Shown in pieces: positions 1 through 10,538 of a stretch of 64,000 nt of DNA; positions within the stretch are counted from its first letter, which is position 1; each line of letters begins with the position of its first letter. The notes under the pieces are model-generated. The model saw only the letters and a list, made by a program, of their open reading frames with translations. It ran no database searches and was not told the DNA's origin. The stretch is from Arachis hypogaea (lineage: Eukaryota > Streptophyta > Magnoliopsida > Fabales > Fabaceae), in NCBI RefSeq assembly GCF_003086295.3, contig NC_092039.1, positions 71,877,649 through 71,941,648 on the forward strand, written 5' to 3'. The position numbers were made by a program, and so were the translations under genes.

Positions 1-1921
1 ATGAATCAAAAAGGCAGTAGACCACTCATCTGGGGGATCTCTAAACAAGAAAAAGACCATTGAAGAAGCCATAGATGTCATCGAGACTGTAGCTGAGAAT
101 GACTACTTCTATGCTTTTGAAAGGAGCAACACTCGAGGAGTGATGGAGCTAAACCATATGGATGCACTGTTGGCTCAAAACAAGATGATCACCAAGCAGT
201 TAGTTGACCTTACCAAGAAGATGGAAGGGAACCAAGTTGCAGCAATCACACTTCATCATCAGCTTAAGAAGGAGTAAATACAGAGGAAGAGAGTGACTGG
301 GAACAAGCCAACTATATTGGAAACTCACCTAGCCAGGCCCATGACCCATACTTCAAAACCTATAATCCTGGTTGGAAGAACCACCCAAACTTTGGGTGGG
401 GAAATCAACAAGATCAAGGCCAAGATCAGAGTCGTCACAACCCCAACAACAATTCAACTTACCAATATTCCACACAGAGATCGTATCAACACCCACCCAA
501 TAGTACCTCTCAACATCCATATCAAAACCAAAATGGCCCTTCTCACCCTTCCTACCTCAATTCACCATCACCATCCGAAGATAGACTCTCCAGAATCGAG
601 ACTCTACTTGAAGGTATATGCAAGGAAGTCCAAGACAACAAAGTGTTCAAGGATGAAGTGCGAGCTAATATAAAAAACCAGGGAGACACCATCAAGAGGC
701 TGGAGTCTCAAGTGGGATATCTCTCTCTGCAAATTCCCAATCCTACTAATAGCTTCCCAAGTGACACATAGAAAAACCCGAGAGGTGAAGCAAAGAAGGT
801 AAGATGGGAAGAATGCAAGATTGTCACTATAAGTGATGAGGGGAGTGTGGAAGAACTGAACAAAATATTAGAACACTCTCAAGATATTCCATTAGAGAAG
901 CAAAAAGAGAGTGACCAAGAAACCAACCCCACACAAAAGAAGGAGCTAAGGGAGAAGGAGATTCTGAACCCATATGCACCTTTTCCCCAAAGACTCAATG
1001 GGGGTGTAGAAAGGAGAATATACTCAAAGTTCCTCGACATGTTTGCATCTCTCCATGTAAACATACCATTCATCAAGGCTCTCCAACAAATGCCCTCATA
1101 CATTAAGTGTATGAAAGAGCTGCTGACCAAGAAAAATTCACTAAAGGGAGGGCAAACAATAGTGATGAATAAGGAGTGCAGTGCTCTCATTCAAACAAGA
1201 GTTTCCTTCAAAAAGGAAGGACCCAGGGAATTTTCACATCCCTTGTGCTATAGGAGAAACAAGGATTGATAAGGGACTCTGTGACCTGGGAGCAAGCATC
1301 AACTTAATGCCTTTATCCCTCATGAAGAAGCTTCAAATCAATGAGCTAACGCCCACGGATGTAATTATCAAGTTGGCTAACAAAACTCAAAAACAAGCAA
1401 TAGGAATGGTTGAAAACTTGTTGGTGAAGGTTGGGAACTACTTCCTTCCCACAGACTTTGTTATCTTGTAGATGGAAGAAAGTTACCTCCATCTAATCAT
1501 ACTGGGAAGACCATTCCTAGCCACAGCCAGAGAACTTATAGATGTGGAGCGAGGAGAGCTAATACTGAGGATACATGATGAACAACATACCTTCAATGTC
1601 TTCAAACCCTCACCAGAAGCAAATCAAGAAAACAAGGAATTAAGGGAGGATCACAATAAGGCATTGGTGGAAGAAACAAGCACAGAAGCACAAACAATAC
1701 ACCTGAGAATCCCTTTGATTGACAAACAATATAGTCAAAAGGCACAACAGCTAAGGGAAACACAAGAGGAGCTAAACCCACCGGAGTCATATGAGACCAG
1801 CAACAAAATTTCCCTGGAAAAAGAGGCCACAAGGAGCAAGGTAGCATTAAAAGAAACAAGGAAGAAGGCCCCAAGGGGATGGAGGAACAAGAAGATCCCT
1901 ACAGAGGATTTCTCTCCATAG
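1..1921 (+). pseudogene. retrotransposon gag-protease polyprotein, broken
   Basis: The 5' third resembles gag: a DHSSGGS-type motif at the start, a helical ALLAQNKM segment near 165-190, then a low-complexity Asn/Gln/Pro/His region (300-600). From 847 the sequence matches the linker and protease of Athila-like elements: YAPFPQRL, KECSALIQ, then the protease core CDLGASINLMP with the catalytic Asp codon at 1283-1285, and IILGRPFLATAR near 1498. The protein would form the virus-like particle and process itself. Breaks: a stop at 769-771, a frameshift between about 1190 and 1205, and a TAG at 1469-1471 between VIL and MEE. The family comparison is from memory; the motifs are seen directly. Confidence 0.85.
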
Positions 1922-3001
1922 GATAAAGTAATCTCTGATCATTTCCCATCTATCCCACCTCATCTCCCCACCATTCCATCTCAGCTACCTTAAGTGTACA
2001 CCATCAGCAAAATTCTCTCCTTGGAACATGTGGAGATTCTTAATAAAGCCAACAGAGATAGATTCACTGCGAGAGGGGAAGATTTGAGGCATTACCAACC
2101 ACCCTGACAAAGGCCAAACATCAAGCTAATGACGCTAAAGAAGCGCTTCATGGGAGGCAACCCATGTTTTATATCCTTTCCTTTAGACCTTTAATAGTAG
2201 TTAATAAAGCAAGGTTCATGAATTCCAAATTAACTTTGACAAATACTTAGAAGAGTCCCTTGTATGCAACATATAGTGAACAACAAGTTTGGTGTTCAAG
2301 ACACACTAAGAGGGCATGAACACAATTCATATCATGTCAATCTTAGAGCCTTAATCAACTCTTTCTACACTACATGCTCACAAACTAAGTTTGGTGTCAC
2401 CAATGATTGCATACATGAACACTTAATCAGTCCGTTGGGTTGCATTCATGAATAGCATTTAGTTATTTAAAAAAAATAAAAAGTAGTTATTCCACTCTCC
2501 AACCTTTGCCGCTACCATTCAAACTCATTTTTTTCCTTTTATCTTATAGGAGAAATGAAGGGAAGATTGGATGAAATTGATGGGACAAATGAAGAAGGGG
2601 TTCGGCCACTTCACAAGGGGGGCTATACACACGTCTTCAAAGGGAGTACCTTGGGAAGTGTTGCCATGCAACATTGGAAGAAGGATATCCTTGAAGACCG
2701 AACCAATCACTTCATAAAAATGGTGATCCTTGTGCTCATTTCATGCCAAACTCCAACCGTCCACCATTGATTTTTACTATCAATCCACACCCTTCGATCA
2801 CCCCTCATCCTCATATATAAATGACCCACACTCTATAACCATCCTTATTCAAATGCCCTTTCATTTCATCTTTTTTCTCTCTTTTGTAACACACACTCAA
2901 AACTTCTTCTTCCATCAAAAACTTTCTCACACACTCTCATAGCTACATCTTTTAAGCTGCAATCATCCATACTTCTACAAATTCAAAATCAAAGGTCACT
3001 C
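1922..3001 (+). other. retrotransposon noncoding spacer with conserved motifs
   Basis: No gene is supported here. At 2135-2166 lies TAAAGAAGCGCTT followed by TGGGAGGCAACCCA, which also occurs at 63050-63080 downstream of another gag-protease ORF. AAGTTTGGTGT occurs near 2285 and 2386. The stretch separates the protease from the accessory ORF. Confidence 0.6.
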
Positions 3002-4453
3002 ATGGCATTGTCGAGCTCTAAAAGAAGAAAAGGGAAGGAGCCTATAGAGCAACCCCCTTTTGATGAGAAGAAATTTAGAACCTTTCACCATGCATTAGAA
3101 TTTGGGTGGATGGCTGATAAAGAGATCATATATGAGTTAGGCTTTCAAGTCAAGAAAACTGAGTGCCCCGAAATCACAGAGAAGGTTGAAAAGAGAAGAT
3201 GGGAGCTCCTCACTGATCCGGTCACAAAAGTAAACGCAACTCTTGTAAGAGAGTTTTATGTAAACACAGTCAGGTATGATAGGGCAGATGAATCCTATAT
3301 AAGTTTTGTAAGAGGGGTAACGGTGGATTTTAGTCCCATGAACATCATGAGGGTGTTAAAAATACGAATCATACCATTCACAAAAGAGAGCTATCAATCC
3401 AGAATAGATAGCAGTCCCAACTATGACCAGATTGTGGAAGATATCTACATACTAGGAGCAGATTGGGTAAGAGATTCCCGTAGGAAGCCCAAATTCATTA
3501 AGAAAGGGGATCTCACCCCAGAAGCAAAGGGGTGGTTCGAAATTGTAAGGGGATCCATCCTTCCCACCGGAAATAACTCAGAGGTAAACCTTAAGAGAGT
3601 AACAATGGTACAATGTATACTCAAAGGGAGAGATCAAGGTTCACAAACTCATAGCTCAAGGCATTCAGAAGTTAGCTGAGAAAAGTGACTCTGGAGGAAG
3701 GTTAGGCTACCCCAGCACCATTTTCCGTCTGTGTGCAAGGGCTGGGGTAGTGTTCAAAGATGGAAACCCCGAGTGGATAAAAGTCGATATCCCAATTACT
3801 TTTTGACGGATGCATTCCGTTGCACCTCCCTTACCTCAATGAAAACTAAGAAAGAGGGCAGCCCATCAAGTTGTAAAAGGACAAAACCCAAAGGAGCAAG
3901 CCCCAGCCACTTTGGACATGCACCAATTACAAGAAGCCATTGATGGCTTGTCTAGGCAATACATGGAGAATCAAGGGGCACAGAAGGAGTTCAACTACAA
4001 ATGATGGATCACCAAGAAGAATTATTCTCTAGATGGATGAATCAACAAGGGGAATGGCAAAAGCAATTGATGGAGTAGCAACTGGAACAAGGGAGACAGT
4101 GGGGTAAATCTTTCCACAGGTTGAACCAAAAGCAAGATCAACAACAAGAAGCCATCCAAAAGCTAATCAACATCCAAGCACATCAAGGTGCACACATTCA
4201 TGAGATGCATCAGAAACAAAGAGAACAGGCAGATCTCTTCGATGAATACAAAGCATTCTCAGAAGGAGTCTATATGAGTGAGACTGGATATCATATAAAC
4301 ACTCAAGCCAGGCTCGGATACTTAGTCGAACAACTGCCTGTATTGCACCCTGGGATCACAAGATTTGATGAAGTAAAGGATGAAATAGCACGAGAGGAAA
4401 GAGAAAGAGCAGAAAAGAGTCATGAATCAGTAAAGAAGGCACTGAAAGATTGA
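3002..4453 (+). pseudogene. accessory ORF, putative plant transposon protein domain
   Basis: The first open stretch begins MALSSSKRRKGKEP and runs 225 codons; it resembles the domain annotated in plant genomes as putative plant transposon protein, often found behind gag-protease in gag-only elements. Motifs such as REFYVNTV, FSPMNIMRVL and the acidic-aromatic middle fit. The frame breaks near 3640; RLGYPSTIFRLCARAGVVF then follows in another frame, matching the equivalent part of the minus-strand copy near 56500 (ARLAFPHHICHLCNSVGIV). The last part (4121-4453) is a Gln/Glu-rich coiled coil ending MHQKQREQADLFDEYK...KALKD. It sits where some plant elements carry an env-like ORF, but I see no signal peptide or membrane segment. 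Its role is unknown. Confidence 0.65.
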
Positions 4454-4882
4454 AAAAGATCCAGAATGACACGGACACAGGGAAGCGCAAGTGGACACAA
4501 AGAGGACAAACAAGAGAGAGCGTGAGCATCCCCAGAAGTAAAAGGTGGTGGAGTTCCCTCTTCGTTCTATCTTGTTCAAGTTTAAATAAGGAAAATCATG
4601 TATGAAATAGAACATGCTTCCATAGTAGCTTAGGAATTTTCAATTCTGTCTTTAAGATTTTATTGCTTAGGTCTATGTGTGCCGGTCTAGGTTTCAGGTT
4701 TCCATTTTCACTGTGCTAAAATGTATGCTTGTTCTTTAAGCTAAATAAAAGAAAATGTTATGAAAAACCAGAGTGAGGTTCATCTTGTGAAGTAAGTTCT
4801 CAATGTTTGTGGTGTGGTAATTGATTAGCTAAGTTGGTTCACCAACAAGGTATACAAGCAACTAGATGTTCTGAATCATATG
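4454..4882. other. element 3' untranslated region
   Basis: AT-rich sequence between the accessory ORF and the 3' LTR. No ORF or RNA gene is supported. Confidence 0.5.
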
Positions 4883-5420
4883 TGAAGAACGGATAATTTA
4901 TACACTTTTTGGCATTCTTTTTAGGTAGTTTTTAGTAGGATCTAGCTACTTTTAGGGATGTTTTTATTAGTTTTTATGCAAAATTCACATTTCTGGACTT
5001 TACTATGAGTTTGTATGTTTTTCTGTGATTTCAGGTATTTTCTAGCTGAAATTGAGGGACCTGAGCAAAACTCTGATAGGAGGCTGAAAAAGGACTACAG
5101 ATGCTGTTCGATTCTGACCTCCCTGCACTCGAAATGGATTTTCTGGAGTTATGTAGCTTCAGAAAATCCAATTCAAGTGCAGGGAGGTCAGAATCTAACA
5201 GCATCAGCGGTCCTTTTTCAGCCTAAATTAGATTTTTTTCAGGTCCCTCAATTTCAGCCAGAAAATACCTGAAATCACAGAAAAACACAAAAACTCATAG
5301 TAAAGTCCAGAAATGTGAATTTTGCACAAAAACTAATAAAAACATCCCTAAAAGTAGCTAGATCCTACTAAAAACTACCTAAAAACAATGCCAAAAAGCG
5401 TATAAATTATCCGCTCATCA
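4883..5420. repeat. 538-bp imperfect palindrome of two LTR starts
   Basis: Left arm 4883-5145 begins TGAAGAACGGATAATTTATA. Right arm 5160-5420, read on the minus strand, begins TGATGAGCGGATAATTTATA and follows the left arm to its end. The loop is about 14 nt (5146-5159). Each arm is the first ~260 bp of the same LTR type, and both share the rare GATCTAGCTACTTTTAGGG variant. A transcript across it would fold into a long hairpin. Confidence 0.85.
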
Positions 5421-6509
5421 CAACACCAAACTTAAATTGTTGCTTGTCCCCAAGCAACTAAAAATCAAATAGGATAAAAAGAAGAGAATATACTATAAAT
5501 CTCAAAATATCAATGAATATTAGTTCTAATTAGATGAGCGGGACTTGTAGCTTTTTGCTTCTGAACAGTTTTGGCATCTCACTTTATCCTTTGTAGTTTA
5601 GAATGATTGGCATCCATAGGAACTCAGAGTTCAGATAGTGTTATTGATTCTCCTGGTTAAGTATGTTGATTCTTGAACACAGCTACTTTTATGAGTCTTG
5701 GCCGTGGCCCTAAGCACTTTGTTTTCCAGTATTACCACCAGATACATAAATGCCACAGACACATGACTGGGTGAACCTTTTCAGATTGTGACTCAGCTTT
5801 GCTAAAGTCCCCAGTTAAAGGTGTCCAAAGCTCTTAAGCACACTCTTTTTGCTTTGGATCACGACTTTAACCACTCAGTCTCAAGCTCTTCACTTGGACC
5901 TTCATGACACAAGCACATGGTTAGGGACAGCTTGATTTAGCCGCTTAGGCCTAGATTTATTTCCTTGGGCCCTCCTATCCATTGATGCTCAAAGCCTTGG
6001 ATCCTTTTTACCCTTGCTTTTTCGTTTTAAGGGCTATTGACTTTTTCTGCTTGCTTTTTTTTTCTTTAAAATATTTTTTTGCCACTTTTTTTTTGCAAGC
6101 TTTGTTCTTCACTGCTTTTTCTTGCTTTAAGAATCAATTTTATGATTTTTCAGATTATTAATAACATTTTTCTTTTTCATCATTCTTTCAAGAGCCAACA
6201 ATTTTAACATTCATAAACAACAAGATAAAAAATATGCACTTTTTAAGCATTCATTCAGAAAATAAAAAGTATTGTCACCACATCAATATAATTAAACTAA
6301 TTTCAAGGACAATTTTGAAACTCATGTACTTCTTGTTCTTTTGTTTTAAAAATATTTTTCATTTTAGAAAGGTAAATGATTCATGGAATTATTCATAGCC
6401 TTAAGACATAGTTACTAAATACTAATGATCATGTAATAAAGACACAAACATAGACAAACATGAAGCTCAAAAACCGAAAAACAGAGAGATAAGAACAAGG
6501 AAGTTAAGG
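5421..6509 (-). other. element 3' noncoding region
   Basis: This matches 55132-56150 in order: ACACCAAACTTAAA, a CAAGCAAC tract, a GTTTTCCAGTATTAC block, then a pyrimidine-rich run. No gene is seen. Confidence 0.55.
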
Positions 6510-6877
6510 AATGAGTCCACCTTAGTGATGGTGGTGCCTTCTTCTTGAAGAACCAAAGGTGCTCTTAAGCTCCTCTATGTCTCTTCCTTGCCTCTGTTGC
6601 TTGATCCCTAGTGATTTTTGTGCTCCTATCCTTAGTTGCTCCCAATAATTGTGTGGAGGAAAATGTATCCCCTGAGGTATCTCAGGGATTTCTTGATGAG
6701 GGAATTCTTCATGCTCTTGTTGAGGTCCATGAGTGGGCTCTCTTGATGTGCAGTCAAATGCTCTACTACTGAGCTATGGACTCTTGAGATGAATCTCTTC
6801 ATCTCTCATGGCTCGGAAATAGAAGCTTTTGTCTTCCATTTCCTCTTTCTAGAGGTTTCTCCGGTCTTAAGTGCCAT
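6510..6877 (-). pseudogene. accessory ORF remnant with internal deletion
   Basis: Read on the minus strand from ATG at 6877-6875, the first ~30 codons (TGETSRKRKWKTKASISEP, stop, EMKRFIS) match the N-terminus of the accessory ORF of the element at 55-57 kb. Then a tRNA-Cys-like segment intervenes (6740-6783). After it, in another frame, comes the C-terminal part (EFPHQEIPEIPQGIHFPP ... GRDIEELKSTFGSSRRRHHH). Several hundred codons of the middle are missing. It cannot make the normal protein. Confidence 0.6.
6740..6783 (-). other. tRNA-Cys(GCA)-like 5' half
   Basis: On the minus strand the 44 bases carry TCCATAGCTCAGTAGTAGAG (D arm, internal A box) and CATTTGACTGCACATCAAG (anticodon arm with the GCA anticodon). 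Against the plant nuclear tRNA-Cys I remember, there are about three mismatches. Similarity stops after the anticodon stem; the T arm and 3' acceptor strand are missing, so it is not a working tRNA gene. Confidence 0.7.
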
Positions 6878-7189
6878 AAATGGTTACGAAAAAACAAAAA
6901 AGCTATGCTTTTACCACACCAAACTTAGAATGTTGCACGCCCTCGAGCAAAAGAAGAAAGAATAGCAGAAGAAGAAGAAGATATGGAGAAGAGGGGGAGA
7001 GGAGTGGGTTTCGGCCAAGGGGGAGAAGAGAGGGTAGTATTGTGTGAGAACGAAGAAGAGAGAAGTGGAGTAGGTGGGGATCCTGTGGGGTCCACAGATC
7101 CTGAGGTGTCAAGGATTTCTCATTCCTGCACCTTTTAGGCATGTAAAATGCCCTCTGTATGCAATCCTGGCATTTAACACCAGACTGTA
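6878..7189 (-). other. element 5' leader of the accessory ORF
   Basis: Contains ACACCAAACTTA near 6914 (the AAGTTTGGTGT motif on the minus strand) and a GA-rich plus strand. An open frame on the minus strand here is Leu/Pro-rich low complexity and not a convincing gene. Confidence 0.5.
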
Positions 7190-7345
7190 GCTTGTTTCTG
7201 GCGTTAAACGCCCAAAGGTAACCTGTTTCTGGCGTTTAACGCCAGCTTGGTGCTTGTTTCTGGCGTTAAACGCCAGCTTCGTGCTTGTTTCTGGCGTTAA
7301 ACGCCAGACAGATGCTTTTTTCTAGCGTTTGAACGCCAGACAGAT
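7190..7345. repeat. tandem array of CTGGCGTTAAACGCCAG palindromes
   Basis: Five copies of a GGCGTTAAACGCC-type palindrome spaced about 35-40 bp apart, each preceded by TGCTTGTTT or a similar phrase. They lie inside the LTR of the minus-strand element. The same core recurs singly near 12497, 54635, 54737 and 57856 in other LTRs of the group. Confidence 0.85.
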
Positions 7346-7693
7346 CTTCCTCTATGGTGTGCATTTTCTTCTGCTTGTCTACTTTCCAACACAATTGAGA
7401 GCGCGCCATTTGAAGTTATGTATCTCCAGAAAATCCAATTCGAGTGCAAGGAGGTCAGAATCCAACAGCATCAGCAGTCCTTTTTCAGCCTGAATTAGAT
7501 TTTTGCTCAGGTCCCTCAATTTCAGCCAGAAAATACCTGAAATCACAGCAAAACACACAAACTCATAGTAAAGTCCAGAAATATGAATTTTGCATAAAAA
7601 CTAATAAAAACATCCCTAAAAGTAGCTAGATCCTACTAAAAACTACCTAAAAACAATGCCAAAAAGCATATAAATTATCCACTCATCAATATC

Positions 7694-10538
7694 CATCACA
7701 AGATTCATCTTAAGGCATAACTAAAAACATTAAAAGTATAAATACATTAACCCTTAACAAAATACAAGGGTAATCTAACTTAGGTAGTTTCTAATCTAAC
7801 AGTTCTCTACTGTCCCACAGCCTTCACCAACCTATCCTCCATGTGATCCCATTGCCACTGCCTTTTGAACCTCCTTAATCCCAATAGAAAGCACAAATAA
7901 TATCAATGCAAGTAAAACACATGTATAGGCATCTATAGCAAGTAATTCAGGTATACAATTAGACATGTTACACAATTGGTCATACCATTCAAGTCGGCAA
8001 AGCAAACAAACAGATTGAAGATGCACATGATGAATGCCTGTCCTGTTGCATGTGATATTACATTGTCGGTTCAACTGCTAACCCGACACATCTCCATGGA
8101 GATGTCGTCTTTCGGAATCATCATTGGGAACCCCTAAGATATGGTGCTCAGATCACCGTCCAGGATTTTGTGCCTGCACACTCTATTAATCCGAAGGGAT
8201 GCGAGCAGGATACTCTTGCCACAGACCTCACATCTCAACGTAAATGGGATTAACCACCGTCCTTACACTGCCGCTGCTACCTCGACAGGCGGGATTAACT
8301 ACCGTCCCTTCTGGGCGCATAGCGTCTCACAATCTCAAAATAAAATGATACATCATTGATTTTTCAGAAAAACATTTTTCAATACATCATGGATCCATTA
8401 TTTCATTTCGAGTCCTTGACTCATCTCAACCACTGTCAAATCAACATTTCCATTCTGAACTCACCAATTCATCAATTTCTCAATTCATATATCCTTCTTC
8501 CTTCTCACTCTACCAAACCCATCCTTAGTACACCAGAAACCTAAGCCTCCGTTCTCTAACTTTTCAATGAAATACCAAATAAAGTCTCCTAAGACCTATC
8601 CCATGATTCAATTCCCAACAATAAGCCCAAAAGTCTTAAAATGGTGTCATAGAAGCTTACAAACTTGTTGGGAAAGTGAAATGGTTTAAAAACAAAGTTT
8701 AAGTTGTAAAACAAGGCATGTACGTACACACAGGGGTGTGTGTGCGCACGCCCAAGAGATTTTTAAGTTGTATGCATACGCATAGAGGTGTGCGTATGCA
8801 CAAGTACCAAATTTCAAAAATCTATTCGCTCACACAAGGTGTGCTAGCACCCTCAACAGACTGCCCTTCCCAACATGTGCGTGCGCACAGGGCTGGGCGT
8901 GCGCACAAGTTATAAAACTTCATTGGTTATGTGCACACACAGGTTGTGCTAGCGCTCCCAACCGAAGGCCTTCCCCTGTTTGTGCGTGCGCACGAGTTCG
9001 AAAAATCACAGGGTTGTGCGTGCGCACATATCAGAAATCACAAAATTCTGCAACTTTGCATAATTTCAGATTTTGACATCAAACTTCCCACAATCATATA
9101 TTCCTCTACCAAAATCGGATTTCCACAAAACTTAAACCATTTTAAAGCTTGTTCAATCATCTTTCATTTGGTATAAAAAGCATTGAATTTCAAGCAAGGT
9201 AGCTCAAGATATAATTCATGGAAGTTCACCAAAATTTTCATTTTACCAAAAGTTCACAATTTACCAATTTCCCAATTTTCACAACTCAAACCAACCAAAA
9301 CCACATTAACTCCATCCCACATTAAATCTTACCATTTGCCATACCTCAATTCACCCCTCCACCTTATGAGATCATCAATGTTCATTATCAAATACATGGT
9401 AATACACTCATATTTCCACCAACTCATTTGTCAAATATCATTTCACCCTTACCAACCATCATTATAATCAATTTCAATCTCAATCTTCAATATCATACTA
9501 CCAACATGCAACATTGCAATTTATCAACATTCCAATTCAACAAATCATCATACATTATCATACAACACTTCCATCAACATAGCCAAAGCTCATCAATTCA
9601 TTATTCATCATATCTCAACAAACCAAACAACCAATACAATTCAATCCTATCCTATGGGTCACTAGCCTAAGTGTCCATGAATATTATATATTACATAGAG
9701 AAAACTGAAACCATACCTTGGCCGATTCCAAATATGTTCCAAACCCCAAAATTGAATGCAAGCTAAGCTTCCAACCAGAAGCAAGCCACCAATTTAACTT
9801 CAACCAGCACCAACAAGCTCCAATAATTGCCAATAATCATAATCTCAAGCTATAATACACATAAATCATAACTAATCAACCTAGGGTGTAACTTCATCAC
9901 AATTTCGCAAGGGTTCAAGAATAACTCACCTTACCCAATAGTTTTGGAAGCAAAAACCACAAGCAATCAAGTGCTAGAGTGTACCTAAACACCCAAAATC
10001 ACAAAATCTCACTTAATAAAAAACCCTAGAAATCGAAATTTTGAAGAGAAAAACTGAGAGGATTATGTGATTTTCTTACCTGTTTCTTGAGTGGGTTTTA
10101 TAGAGCCCTTCACAAGAAACGCGTGGCCGCAAACAGTGCAGTGATCAGAGCTCCGTAGCTCAAGATATGAGCTTGAGAAGATGATGATGAATAGTGTTTT
10201 CTCTTCTCTTCTCCCTCTCTCTTTCAGCTAGTGTGTGTGTGTTTGTGGGAGTGTTAATTAGCTGAAAGGGTTCATTTAATGGCTTATATAGGGATTGGGC
10301 CTAACTTAGGCCCAGTCTAACCCGTTAGCGTTTTTAGCCCGTTTGGCCCAACATTGGGCCAAACCTTTAAAATTAACGCCCAGTTTTCCATTTCTAATAT
10401 TTTTCTAAGGTTTTTGACTATTTTGAATTTTTCTTGCTCGGTACCGGGCAGACTCGAATTCTCACTCTAAATTTTCAAAACCTAATTTAGGCAATATTAA
10501 TTACTTAATTTGGTAGTTAATTAGGCTCAGTTCTTACA
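7694..10538 (-). mobile_element. LTR-like block, minus strand
   Basis: The minus-strand start is TGTAAGAACTGAGCC at 10538. Near 7960-8080 it shares AGGCATTCATCATGTGCAT with the long-LTR family copies at 21020 and 46870, so it is probably a diverged relative. The lower boundary is unclear because the minus-strand element ends at 7688 beside it. It interrupts a captured host gene fragment at 10539. No coding capacity is recognised. Confidence 0.55.
8718..9030. repeat. array of TGCGTGCGCAC-type palindromes
   Basis: At least five GTGCGTGCGCAC or GTGCGTATGCAC palindromes (near 8740, 8785, 8880, 8900, 8980, 9015) are scattered in the LTR-like block, separated by 30-80 bp. The short open frames that cross them merely repeat CVRT/MHTH-like peptides. 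Confidence 0.75.

Larger units (their letters stand above)
1..5145 (+). mobile_element. Athila-like gag-protease LTR retrotransposon, 3' part
   Basis: The order gag, aspartic protease, noncoding spacer, accessory ORF, 3' LTR start reads along the plus strand. No reverse transcriptase, RNase H or integrase motif is visible between the protease (ends about 1921) and the LTR (from 4883), so the copy is non-autonomous or deleted. The 5' LTR lies before the window. The 3' LTR is cut off at about 5145, where an inverted LTR copy begins. Several frameshifts and stops show that it is a decayed insertion. Confidence 0.8.
5160..7688 (-). mobile_element. deleted gag-only LTR element, minus strand
   Basis: LTR starts on the minus strand are at 7688 (full upstream copy, 7688 down to about 7190) and 5420 (truncated copy). 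The two LTR pieces, 7410-7688 and 5150-5420, are nearly identical over their length. Between them is only about 1.7 kb, with the remnant of the accessory ORF and the phrase TAAGTTTGGTGT just upstream of the downstream LTR, as in related elements. Gag and protease are absent. The interior has therefore been deleted. Confidence 0.75.

Noticed and set aside
6740..6783. A complete tRNA-Cys gene
   Set aside because: Similarity stops after the anticodon stem; no T arm, no acceptor pairing and no B box.
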